Below, piece after piece: positions 28,050-35,800 of a DNA stretch of 36,060 bases. Numbering within the stretch: the stretch's first letter is position 1; each line of letters begins with the position of its first letter. The stretch is from NCBI GenBank assembly GCA_001791645.1, contig MGFA01000010.1, positions 1-36,060 on the forward strand, read 5' to 3'. The stretch is from Candidatus Uhrbacteria bacterium RIFOXYB12_FULL_58_10 (GTDB lineage Bacteria; Patescibacteriota; Patescibacteriia; UBA9934; GWF2-40-263). The notes beneath the pieces were generated by a model, which worked only from the letters and a program-made list of their open reading frames with translations, was not told the origin of the DNA and made no database searches. The position numbers and the translations under genes were made by a program.

Positions 28050-29485
28050 CTGGTCCTCCTCGCGCGCTGGTTGCGCGCCATGTCGATGTTGGATTTGATG
28101 ATCTGGAAGGCCGCACCGGGACTTTCGTACTTCAGCAGTCCGAACAGGAGGAGCACGGCTTCCTCGAGATCGGGCTTGAGACCGAGGTCGCGCCGCGCAG
28201 CTTGTTTGAGTCCGCCAAGCGCGATGAGCAGCCGGCGGAATGCGGCGAACGCTTCGCGAACGCGTTTTATTTGGTTTGGATCCGGATGTTCTCCGGAGAG
28301 ATCCGGAAATCCGGATGCGCCCAGGCAGTGCTCCAGCCCGTCGATGGTTTCGCCGATGACCATGGGTCGCGAGGAAACTACCGGCGCGGGTTCGGGAGCG
28401 ACTTCGCGTCCGGTCGCGACTGGCGCGAGCTCGTCGAGGAAGGCGCGCAGATGCGACGCGCCCTTTTTGAGCGACCGGAGCAGCTCGAGCAGCTCGGCGG
28501 TTTCCGCGTTCTGTTGTTCCGTCGGTTCGTCGGCCCGTTCCCTTGCGTGGGTCTGCTTCGCGACGGCCGGCAGTTCCGGTTCGTGTTCCGCCTCGGGTTC
28601 CGGTTCGGACGCGATTGCCTCGGTCTTTGGCGTCACCGTCCAGGTCGTCTCGAACTCCGGCCGCATGCGGTCGAAGGCATCGACGAGGTCCGTACGATGA
28701 AGCCGTAGGAAGGAATGCGCGAGCGTCAGGACCGTTTCCATTGGCAGCTTGTTTTTGGTCGGGTCCCACTTGCGCAGGCGGTCCACGGTCGGCTGGTTCA
28801 GTCCGAACACGCTTTGTTTGTCGCTCGCGGCCCTTCGGTCCCCGAGTTCCGCGAAAAGCGTATCGAGCATCTCCCTGAACGATCGGAAGACGAACAGGTC
28901 CTCCGTCGTCATGTCGAACATGTTGCGGGCGATGAGCGCAAGGAAGCAGTCCTCCTGGCACGCGGCCTCGATGAGACCGCGAGTGAGCCCGATGACGAGT
29001 CGAACGAGCTCCTCGCCGCTTGGCAGGAACGATCCTCGGATCCACGGCGACATCCGGTTGTCCGGCACGCCGATCTGGCGCGTGAGGCAGTGGCGGCTGC
29101 CGCTGTACTTTTCCGTCCATGCTACGGCCATTTGTACAAGCTCGCTTCGCGTGACGCCCTGGTCGAAGCGCATGCTGTCGGCGAGTTCCGGATGCCGGCG
29201 AATCGCTTCTCGCTTTGCCTCGAGCACGATCACTTGTTCGAGGTCGATTCCGGTAAGGGACTCGAACTTTCTGGCACGCGCGGTGAACAGCTCGCCGGCA
29301 GGCTCGTCGCCGAGCCATGCGTCGATGTTCTGGATCGCGCCGAACAATTCGTTATTCTGGAGGTACCTCGCGGCCTCGTGCGTACTTACCCCATTGGCGT
29401 CGATCCATGCGCGAAGCACATTGCCGAGCGAGGTTTCCCGCCCGTAGGCAAACGCCTTGTCAAGCAGTTTCCATGATCGGCTCAT
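28046..29485 (-). CDS. Hypothetical protein with several HTH-like segments (putative regulator)
   Basis: LTRQIGVPDNRMSPWIRGSFLPSGEELVRLVIGL and VFGLNQPTVDRLRKWDPTKNKLPMETVLTLAHSFL look XRE-like; Glu/Pro-rich linker. Confidence 0.7.
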   Translation of the reverse strand: MSRSWKLLDKAFAYGRETSLGNVLRAWIDANGVSTHEAARYLQNNELFGAIQNIDAWLGDEPAGELFTARARKFESLTGIDLEQVIVLEAKREAIRRHPELADSMRFDQGVTRSELVQMAVAWTEKYSGSRHCLTRQIGVPDNRMSPWIRGSFLPSGEELVRLVIGLTRGLIEAACQEDCFLALIARNMFDMTTEDLFVFRSFREMLDTLFAELGDRRAASDKQSVFGLNQPTVDRLRKWDPTKNKLPMETVLTLAHSFLRLHRTDLVDAFDRMRPEFETTWTVTPKTEAIASEPEPEAEHEPELPAVAKQTHARERADEPTEQQNAETAELLELLRSLKKGASHLRAFLDELAPVATGREVAPEPAPVVSSRPMVIGETIDGLEHCLGASGFPDLSGEHPDPNQIKRVREAFAAFRRLLIALGGLKQAARRDLGLKPDLEEAVLLLFGLLKYESPGAAFQIIKSNIDMARNQRARRTR

Positions 29486-29562
29486 AGGCCCTCCAAAGTC
29501 TGTTTTTTCGATTGGGAAGCATCATTCCGGCCCGTCATACGTTGGACGGCCAGAAGGGGATG

Positions 29563-29591
29563 ATCCTAACAAGGCAGTGAAGCGGTGTCAA
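29563..29591 (-). promoter_or_regulatory. Promoter TTGACA-N17-TAGGAT of the HTH/GHKL operon
   Basis: Minus strand -35 29591-29586, -10 29568-29563. Confidence 0.65.
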
Positions 29592-29599
29592 GGAAATAA

Positions 29600-29628
29600 T
29601 TGACATTTGTCGCACAGACACGTAGGGT
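29600..29628 (+). promoter_or_regulatory. Promoter TTGACA-N17-TAGGGT of the divergent gene
   Basis: -35 29600-29605, -10 29623-29628. Confidence 0.6.
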
Positions 29629-29633
29629 CGGAT

Positions 29634-29651
29634 CTTCGGAAATTTCCGAAG
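29634..29651. repeat. 18-bp perfect palindrome CTTCGGAAATTTCCGAAG at the predicted TSS
   Basis: Direct reading; operator or 5' stem-loop candidate. Confidence 0.9.
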
Positions 29652-29663
29652 AAGGAGTTCGTG

Positions 29664-30695
29664 ATGCCGAAGGAGGAACAAGTGATGAACGACCAAACCG
29701 TGCGGCTCGCACAACGAAACGCATGTGCGGCCCTGGCATTGGCGCGGACTTACATCGCCGGCACACGCCGGCCGATTCCGCACGAAGAGTGCGTCCGGAT
29801 CGTGGCGCCGTACGGCACGCAGCCCAACCTGGTGCTGCACCTACTCGAGCGAGAAGGAGTTCTCCCAAGCGACAGCGCGCGGGGGAAGAACCGCGCTCGC
29901 ATCGTCGACCTCGACAGGGGGGTCACGGCCATGGTCAACAAGGTCGTTGTGCGCTTTTGGCCGGATCCGGAGCCGGCGGCGGAAGAGGCGCTCGTACGTC
30001 TCGCGAAGGTTCCAGCCGCGTCGCGGCCCAAGCCGTCGGAGGCCATGCCTGCGGAGCCCTTGGCCACGGAGGTCGTCCCGCGTGTCCGTCGAGCGCGCGC
30101 TCCCAGGGAAGAGCAGGCTCAGAAGCTCTGCGCGCTCCTGATCGAACGCATTGGCGACGCGGAGTTCTCCGTCGCGGACGTGGAACGCGTCTCGGGCCTT
30201 CCGAACAGTACGACCAACGGCTACCTTCGGCGGCTGGTCGCCACCGGCGGCGTCGAGCTCCTGAACGAGGGAGTGGCAAAGAGGGGGACGAAGGGCCGGT
30301 ACCGCGTGCGCATCGCGCCCGCCGCCGCGCCGACCGAGGAACTTTCGGCCCCGGCTTCGGAACCTGCCCAGCAGTCTGTGATCAGGTCGCGCGGGGAGAT
30401 CGAGTCTGGAGTTCGCACGAAGCGCGAGATGCTCGGCCAGATGGATGAGCGAAAGCGGAGATTCGCCGAGCTGGTCTCGCAGGAGCCCGAACGTCGGAGG
30501 AAAGTCGAGGAGGCCCGCCAAATCCTTGCGGAGGCGGAGGCTGTGCTCGCAAGGACCGTCGCCGAGCTAGATGGGCTCGGGGATCGCACGAGCAACGAGC
30601 TGGATGCGGAACGTCTGCGCCAGGACATTGCCGGCGACGAGTACCTTCTCGAAGGCTACGAAGACATTGTCGCGCGCCTGGTCGCGCACCACTGA
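29664..30695 (+). CDS. Hypothetical protein with winged-helix-like segment and C-terminal coiled coil
   Basis: AAGGAG SD then ATG 29664 (MPKEEQVMNDQT); FSVADVERVSGLPNSTTNGYLRRLVATGGVELLNEG; charged heptad-like C-terminus; alternative start 29685. Confidence 0.75.
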   Translation: MPKEEQVMNDQTVRLAQRNACAALALARTYIAGTRRPIPHEECVRIVAPYGTQPNLVLHLLEREGVLPSDSARGKNRARIVDLDRGVTAMVNKVVVRFWPDPEPAAEEALVRLAKVPAASRPKPSEAMPAEPLATEVVPRVRRARAPREEQAQKLCALLIERIGDAEFSVADVERVSGLPNSTTNGYLRRLVATGGVELLNEGVAKRGTKGRYRVRIAPAAAPTEELSAPASEPAQQSVIRSRGEIESGVRTKREMLGQMDERKRRFAELVSQEPERRRKVEEARQILAEAEAVLARTVAELDGLGDRTSNELDAERLRQDIAGDEYLLEGYEDIVARLVAHH

Positions 30696-30716
30696 TCCCA
30701 CCTCGGGATCTTTTTT
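30694..30716 (+). terminator. Terminator of the 29664..30695 gene
   Basis: GATCCC-ACCTC-GGGATC-TTTTTTT. Confidence 0.85.
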
Positions 30717-30719
30717 TCA

Positions 30720-30750
30720 TAAAAAACCCCGACCAGGCGGTCAGGGGGTG
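30720..30750 (-). terminator. Terminator of the 30741..32402 gene
   Basis: Minus strand ACCCCCTGACC-GCCT-GGTCGGGGT-TTTTTAT. Confidence 0.8.
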
Positions 30751-32402
30751 TTGGATGCGGCCGCTGCCGCGGTTCTTTTTTCTTCCGCGGCCCTTGCGAG
30801 GCGTTGGCGCGTCTCGCGCTGCTGCTCATTCACGATGCGCCGTCCTTCGGCAACGGCGTCCGTGACGCGCGCGATGTCCTCGCGCGCCGAGAGAACGCGC
30901 TCCGCGAGCGTGATCCCATCCTCCGTGAGAACCCACACCCAGCTGCGTCTCCATTGGACCTTTGTGAACGCATTTGGGTGCAGCTCCCGCAGGGCGGTGT
31001 TCGCGCGTTCCTCGTCGCGCTCCTCGATGAGGCCGCCGTGCCGGAGCATGCGGGCGACCGTCTTTGGGGCGCGGCCGGGCGAGCGAGTCGAACGGACCAG
31101 CCCGAACGCGATGAGCATCAGGTCCGCGAGTTCCTGTTCCCCTACGCGGTCAAGTCGGTCGAGTGACTCCACGGCCTTCGGGAGCGAGGCGAGGATCTGT
31201 CCGACCTCGCGCGAAAAACTGATCGGCTCGATGGACACGAGGGCCTTGTGCCCGTCTATTTCCTCGAGCGAGCGCCTGCACGAATCCTCGGCCGCGGCGA
31301 TCGTCGCCTCGAACGGCTCGGGATCCAGTTCGAACAGCTGGCAGGCCGCGCGAACGTTCCCGAGCTTTCGGCGAACGTCCAAGACGTGATTCCTGCCGCG
31401 AATCCACGTCGCGTGCATGGAGTGGATCCCCTGCTCCGCCGCGACACGCCGCTCGCTCGCCTCGTCGAGCTCCTTCTTGTCCGCGAGAATTCGCTGGACC
31501 GCAGCGCGAAACGCTGTTCGCGTTGAGGCGCTTGCCTCAGGCTTCGCGGCCTGATGGAGGAGAACCGCGAGGCTGAGACGCGGCCATTCGGATTGACACC
31601 GCTCAATGCGGTCGCGGTGCGCGGTAAGCGCCTGGCGGTAGGCGGTGCCAGCGGCAAGCGCCTGTTGCTCCAGGTCGCGGGACACGTCCGTGAGCCCGAG
31701 CGATGTTGCGCTCAGCGCCGCGATCACGCGTCGCAGATGCGGTGCGATCGCCATTTGTCCTAGGGCCTCGTCGGTATCCGCCGGCGGTGCCTGGGCGGGC
31801 AGCCTGGCGCGGATCCTTTCCGCGGCGGCTCGGAGCGACTCGCCGCGCTCGACATGCTGTGCGAGCGCGTAGTCGGGGTCGCCAAGCGCCATGGCAAGCA
31901 TGACCGTGCTGTCGAACGAGTGCGCGATGAGGACGCGCAGGTCCGGATCCGGATCCGGCATTTCGCCGCTTGCGCGACTCTCTTCCTCGACGACGAGTTC
32001 CGCCGCGGCGATGAGATCCGCGAACGGATCGTCTTCCGCCTCCGGCGTTCCCGGGTCTGCCGGGGCTGGCGCTGGATCCGGTCCGTGGTCGAGCAACGGG
32101 ACCACCGGTCGAGCCCAATCGGCAAGACCGAGTGCGAACGGCACTTCATCGGCCCCAGTCTTGTCCGCGTCGTCGACGTCGGGCTCAAGAGTCCGGCCAC
32201 CGTCCGATTCCGTTTCCGGAACCGAGTGGAATTCGGCAGGCGGCTGCCAGGTCCCAGGCGCGTAGTCGCACGCGTCGCCGGTAGGTATGGCTTCGATCAG
32301 CGTGGCCAGGGACCGTTCGGTTTTTGCCGGAGTCGGTACGGGACCGAACCTTTCAACGAGTAGCTCCTTCCTTTTGCGTCTTCTGTCAGTCTTCGTGGAC
32401 AT
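30741..32402 (-). CDS. Hypothetical coiled-coil protein with C-terminal winged-helix-like region
   Basis: ATG (MSTKTDRRRKRKELL) with AGGGGAAGTG upstream; acidic Pro-rich N-terminus; C-terminal RAPKTVARMLRHGGLIEER...WVLTEDGITLAERVL. Confidence 0.75.
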   Translation of the reverse strand: MSTKTDRRRKRKELLVERFGPVPTPAKTERSLATLIEAIPTGDACDYAPGTWQPPAEFHSVPETESDGGRTLEPDVDDADKTGADEVPFALGLADWARPVVPLLDHGPDPAPAPADPGTPEAEDDPFADLIAAAELVVEEESRASGEMPDPDPDLRVLIAHSFDSTVMLAMALGDPDYALAQHVERGESLRAAAERIRARLPAQAPPADTDEALGQMAIAPHLRRVIAALSATSLGLTDVSRDLEQQALAAGTAYRQALTAHRDRIERCQSEWPRLSLAVLLHQAAKPEASASTRTAFRAAVQRILADKKELDEASERRVAAEQGIHSMHATWIRGRNHVLDVRRKLGNVRAACQLFELDPEPFEATIAAAEDSCRRSLEEIDGHKALVSIEPISFSREVGQILASLPKAVESLDRLDRVGEQELADLMLIAFGLVRSTRSPGRAPKTVARMLRHGGLIEERDEERANTALRELHPNAFTKVQWRRSWVWVLTEDGITLAERVLSAREDIARVTDAVAEGRRIVNEQQRETRQRLARAAEEKRTAAAAASNTP

Positions 32403-32464
32403 CACTTCCCCTGGTAAGGCGTTTCGGCGAATGACCGCTTTTAGGCGGCAAAAGCCGGCAGATG

Positions 32465-32493
32465 AACGTACCGGAAAATCTTGCGATCGTCAA
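32465..32493 (-). promoter_or_regulatory. Promoter TTGACG-N17-TACGTT
   Basis: Minus strand -35 32493-32488, -10 32470-32465. Confidence 0.5.
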
Positions 32494-32504
32494 GACGCAC
32501 ATAA

Positions 32505-32527
32505 GAAAAAAGATCCCGCGCGGGATC
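32505..32527 (-). terminator. Terminator overlapping the stop codon of the 250-aa gene
   Basis: GATCCC-GCGC-GGGATC-TTTTTTCTT on minus strand. Confidence 0.75.
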
Positions 32528-33278
32528 AGGCGGAGCGTGCCGCCATCAGGCTTGCAAGGTCGTTCCGCTCGACGGTTCCTGGCCGGTAGAGCAGGAATTT
32601 GACGCTGTTCGTTCTCATGAGCTCATTCTCCAGCAGGGCAATCAGGTCGTCGACGCGCGCGGGCGTAAACGCCCGCGCCATCCAGAAGACTTCGTCGCGA
32701 GTGATGTTCCGCCGTGTCGTCGCGCATGCGACGCGGAGGCACTTGCACAGCGGGACCTCTCCCCGCGAGTCCGCCCAAAGGTCGATGCCGAGCAGAAGCA
32801 CGTCTCCGCGGTTGAGCGCGCGTCGGATTTCCGGAGGAACGTGCGACGCGTGGAACGTCAGGTGCCCGATGAGCCCGCGGACGAATTCCTGTCGCTGGTA
32901 CGCGTCAGTGCTCGGCGTCCTCATGGCAAGGCCCCGCGTCAGCTTGTAGATCTCGACCGCGTCGTTGAACGGAATCCCGGCGTTTTCGCAGGCGATGACG
33001 AGCTCGGTGGTCGCGGAACCGGTATCGTCCACGACGCCGATTGCGAACAGCGCGCTGACGGCATATTCGGTGTGGTTACTTCGCGGTCGCCTGTCGTGTT
33101 CCGCGCGTACCATCCTTCCCGCCACGCGCTCAATGGTTTCAAGCCACGCGCGGTCGGATTTGTGGACGAACGTCATGACGGTTTGTTGCCAACCCGAGTC
33201 GAATCCGTCGGCACATCTCGGGCATATCTCACGAAGTGCCCGAGTGATGGCATTTTCGGTTGCGGTGGATTCGGGCAT
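32526..33278 (-). CDS. Hypothetical protein (250 aa)
   Basis: MPESTATENAITRALREICPRCADGF; GGAGG SD; own promoter and terminator; no family recognised. Confidence 0.75.
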   Translation of the reverse strand: MPESTATENAITRALREICPRCADGFDSGWQQTVMTFVHKSDRAWLETIERVAGRMVRAEHDRRPRSNHTEYAVSALFAIGVVDDTGSATTELVIACENAGIPFNDAVEIYKLTRGLAMRTPSTDAYQRQEFVRGLIGHLTFHASHVPPEIRRALNRGDVLLLGIDLWADSRGEVPLCKCLRVACATTRRNITRDEVFWMARAFTPARVDDLIALLENELMRTNSVKFLLYRPGTVERNDLASLMAARSA

Positions 33279-33316
33279 GTCTGACCTCCGGGGTTTCGGC
33301 GGATCGCCGAGGGAAA

Positions 33317-33345
33317 TTCATATCAGACATTCGTGCAACGGTCAA
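33317..33345 (-). promoter_or_regulatory. Promoter TTGACC-N17-TATGAA
   Basis: Minus strand -35 33345-33340, -10 33322-33317. Confidence 0.55.
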
Positions 33346-33374
33346 CGAGCGGAAGAACAAACGATGACATTTCC

Positions 33375-33403
33375 TTGACGAAATCATTTGAAATTGCTAG
33401 GTT
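33375..33403 (+). promoter_or_regulatory. Promoter TTGACG-N17-TAGGTT with extended -10 (TGC)
   Basis: -35 33375-33380, -10 33398-33403. Confidence 0.6.
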
Positions 33404-33435
33404 TTTCCCTCACGGTTCACGTGAGCGGAGAACAA

Positions 33436-34440
33436 ATGCACAGCCACGACAACCCACCGAAAAATAAGGTGCGGGACGCGTGGATGGACTTTCTTCCCGC
33501 GTCCTTTGACATCGATCGCGCGCCGGTAGGCCTCTACCTGCCAGGCGCGGAGAACCTTGAGCTTGACCACTATGCCAGGAAGGGTATCGCGCCCAGGCAG
33601 CTCATTGGGTGCGAACGTGACGTTGCCATCCTTCCGGAAGTGGTTCGAAACGCACGTGGAATTCGCGTCATCGCCGGCGCGCCTGCCGCGGCCGCGCCGA
33701 TTCTCATGAGGGAGCGCATCGCGCCGATCCGGTTCGCCAATCTCGACTTCGAGGGAGGATACGAGACGCACGTGAGGGACATCCTTGCTGCATTGCGTCT
33801 GACCGCTCCTTGTTGTGACGACTCGTCCGATTTGGCCGTGACGAGCTATGCGGCGCGAGGGCATTCCCTGCGCGACGGCTCGTTGCATGCGTCCAAGTTC
33901 CGCTCGACGCTCGATGACCACGAGATGGTTTACACCCAGCTGCGCATGATGGAACGACGCTACGAGATCGCGGCGACCATGCTTGCGAACCCGTACGCCA
34001 GGCCGTACTCGCACTTGCGCCGCGAGCTCGGATTCATGTGGTGGATGGTCATGGGGCTCGGTCTCATGGACATTGGTCGACACGGATACGGCGCGTTCGA
34101 CACGAAGTTCCTGAGCGCACGTATTTCTCCGGGCATCGACGCAATCGAGCTTCGGCTGAATGGCAACGGCCATGGCGAGGGACTCCGGCTGGTACGCGAG
34201 CCCATGCTCGCGATGGCAATGGAGGAACGCACAACGATCCTTTGGCCGACCGCGTTTCGGCACATCCTCTACTACTCTCCGAGCGGCCAGCCCATGCAGG
34301 CATGGTTTCTGAAGTACTGGCGCATTGAGGGTGGGAGGTACTCACTGCGCGATCTGTGCCGGCAGGTATGGGACCTGGCGGTTCGGACGCCACTGACGTT
34401 CATCTCTGCTGACGGGATGGACGTGACGATCAACAACTGA
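33436..34440 (+). CDS. Hypothetical protein, possible SAM-methyltransferase-like N-terminal Rossmann domain
   Basis: LYLPGAENLELDHYARKGIAPRQLIGCERDVAILPEVVRNARGIRVIAGA...IRFANLDFEGG; start 33436 lies downstream of the promoter with GCGGAG SD. Confidence 0.7.
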   Translation: MHSHDNPPKNKVRDAWMDFLPASFDIDRAPVGLYLPGAENLELDHYARKGIAPRQLIGCERDVAILPEVVRNARGIRVIAGAPAAAAPILMRERIAPIRFANLDFEGGYETHVRDILAALRLTAPCCDDSSDLAVTSYAARGHSLRDGSLHASKFRSTLDDHEMVYTQLRMMERRYEIAATMLANPYARPYSHLRRELGFMWWMVMGLGLMDIGRHGYGAFDTKFLSARISPGIDAIELRLNGNGHGEGLRLVREPMLAMAMEERTTILWPTAFRHILYYSPSGQPMQAWFLKYWRIEGGRYSLRDLCRQVWDLAVRTPLTFISADGMDVTINN

Positions 34441-34454
34441 CACGAGGTAGAACG

Positions 34455-35066
34455 ATGACCGACGTCCTTTCACAGCTGCAGCAGGACGCCGAGCGCACGC
34501 TCGCGCTCGTGCGGGAGCTCGCACTTCTGCGCGCGTACGCCGCCTCGCACGGGTACTCCACCGTCGATGTGATCAGTGTCCCCGCACTCAAGACGCGCGA
34601 AGCCTCGGATGAGGACAAGGCCATTGTGGGCGCGCGACGCGACGCGGTGTCCGAGCTCTTCTGGCTCCACCACGCGCGTGACGCGGCGTGCGTGGAAACC
34701 GGGCTCACTCCCTGGCAGGTGGCGGCCATCCTGTCGTTGCGCACCCGCGCAATCAACAGGAATGGGATTTCGCCGTCCGCGGCAGAGGCTCCGGCTCCCG
34801 CGGGATGGGAGACGCGGTTTTGGCCCGCGTCCATCCCCGCGCCGTCTGGAATCGACGGGGCGGTTCCGCCTTCCAGGGGTGGTGTCGAACGTCAGCCTGA
34901 TGAGAACGATCGCAACGTCGTGTGCGCCGCCCGCCGGGCCGTCGCCCTGGATGACGTCGAAGGCTGGAACAAGTTTCGGACGGCCTACGGCGCCCACCGG
35001 CGCCTCACCACCCAGCAGATCGCCGGTATCGTCGCGGTCGCGCGCCGTACCGGGAAGCTCTCCTAG
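34455..35066 (+). CDS. Hypothetical protein with internal duplication (203 aa)
   Basis: Follows the 350-aa-ORF gene by 14 nt; repeated DE(D/N)...ARR.AV...LT..Q(V/I)A.I motif. Confidence 0.7.
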   Translation: MTDVLSQLQQDAERTLALVRELALLRAYAASHGYSTVDVISVPALKTREASDEDKAIVGARRDAVSELFWLHHARDAACVETGLTPWQVAAILSLRTRAINRNGISPSAAEAPAPAGWETRFWPASIPAPSGIDGAVPPSRGGVERQPDENDRNVVCAARRAVALDDVEGWNKFRTAYGAHRRLTTQQIAGIVAVARRTGKLS

Positions 35067-35092
35067 TCGTCGGACTTCCCGACGGCTTTTTT
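35066..35092 (+). terminator. Terminator of the 33436-35066 operon
   Basis: CGTCGG-ACTTC-CCGACG-GCTTTTTT. Confidence 0.8.
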
Positions 35093-35100
35093 CTTTGCTC

Positions 35101-35126
35101 AAAAAAAGTCCCGAGCAAGTCGGAAC
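35101..35126 (-). terminator. Terminator of the GNAT gene
   Basis: Minus strand GTTCCGA-CTTGC-TCGGGAC-TTTTTTT. Confidence 0.8.
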
Positions 35127-35641
35127 TAGAGGAGTGCGCAAAAGTCGATTTCCGCGGGCTGGCCAAGACGCCACCACGTTTGCTCGGTGACGCGGACGAA
35201 GCATCGCGACTCGCGCTGGCGACAGGCCGAAACGTTGTCGTCGCTGCCCGTCTTCGCGAACGGGCAGCAGCAGGTCTCCCGCCACACGGACGCGGGAAGC
35301 GCTCGAAACGGCACGCACCGCATGCCCACGCGGATGCCGATGCGCAGCGACGCCGGGTTGGTGGTGGTGGCGAGGATGTTGCGTTCCGGGTGGTCGCGGA
35401 ACAGGTCGCGGTAGAGCTCCGCGGACAGGTCGTGCCCGCGGTGCGAGCGCGCGACCCACACCGTGCCAAGCTCATACCATCCGTCGGCCAGGTGCCAGAG
35501 CGTGGCGTGGGCGATTGGGTGCCCGTCGTGGAATCGGAGCGCGGTGAGCCCGTCCTCGCGCTGGGCGAGCAGGGCGTCCGGGTTCTTTCTGAGGAGCGCG
35601 GGTTCCTCCTGCGTTGCCTGTGACACGATGTCTGCCCACAT
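35126..35641 (-). CDS. GNAT-family N-acetyltransferase
   Basis: GWYELGTVWVARSHRGHDLSAELYRDLFRDHPERNILATTTNPASLRIGIRVGM; GGAG SD before ATG 35641. Confidence 0.75.
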   Translation of the reverse strand: MWADIVSQATQEEPALLRKNPDALLAQREDGLTALRFHDGHPIAHATLWHLADGWYELGTVWVARSHRGHDLSAELYRDLFRDHPERNILATTTNPASLRIGIRVGMRCVPFRALPASVWRETCCCPFAKTGSDDNVSACRQRESRCFVRVTEQTWWRLGQPAEIDFCALL

Positions 35642-35680
35642 GCGGGGACTCCGGGAAACGGGGTTTAGGTGATCGCAACG

Positions 35681-35706
35681 AAAAGCCGCCAGGAAACCCT
35701 GGCGGC
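35681..35706 (-). terminator. Intrinsic terminator inside the GNAT gene leader (attenuator candidate)
   Basis: Minus strand GCCGCCAGG-GTTT-CCTGGCGGC-TTTT. Confidence 0.65.
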
Positions 35707-35795
35707 CCTCGCGTCGGCATGACGTTCGAAAGCTAGCCAAGGCGTTGGGCCTTGGCCTTCTTCCCGTTCGTCATTGGCGCGACGTGTTGCATACC
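35707..35795 (-). ncRNA. Structured leader / small RNA candidate upstream of the GNAT gene
   Basis: Minus strand nested helices CGTCG/CGACG (35784-35780 with 35716-35712), ATGACG/CGTCAT (35774-35769 with 35724-35719), hairpin GCCAAGGC-CCAAC-GCCTTGGC (35756-35736). Confidence 0.45.
35733..35792 (-). CDS. Candidate 19-aa leader peptide MQHVAPMTNGKKAKAQRLG
   Basis: ATG within about 3 nt of the predicted TSS (possibly leaderless). Confidence 0.3.
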   Translation of the reverse strand: MQHVAPMTNGKKAKAQRLG

Positions 35796-35800
35796 AAACA

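Noticed and set aside
28050-29318. N-terminal extension of the 1107-aa ORF
   Set aside because: Low-complexity Arg-rich translation fully overlapping the in-frame 28046..29485 gene; GTG 28049 with a strong SD is the better start
31940-31962. Short tandem repeat TCCGGATCCGGATCCGG
   Set aside because: Encodes an acidic DPDPD run in the 30741..32402 protein; ordinary low-complexity coding sequence
32512-32527. 16-bp palindrome GATCCCGCGCGGGATC as a recombination or restriction site
   Set aside because: Followed by TTTTTT at the end of a gene; intrinsic terminator explains it
33388-33435. Upstream start of the 350-aa ORF
   Set aside because: It overlaps the spacer and -10 of the predicted promoter; ATG 33436 has an SD
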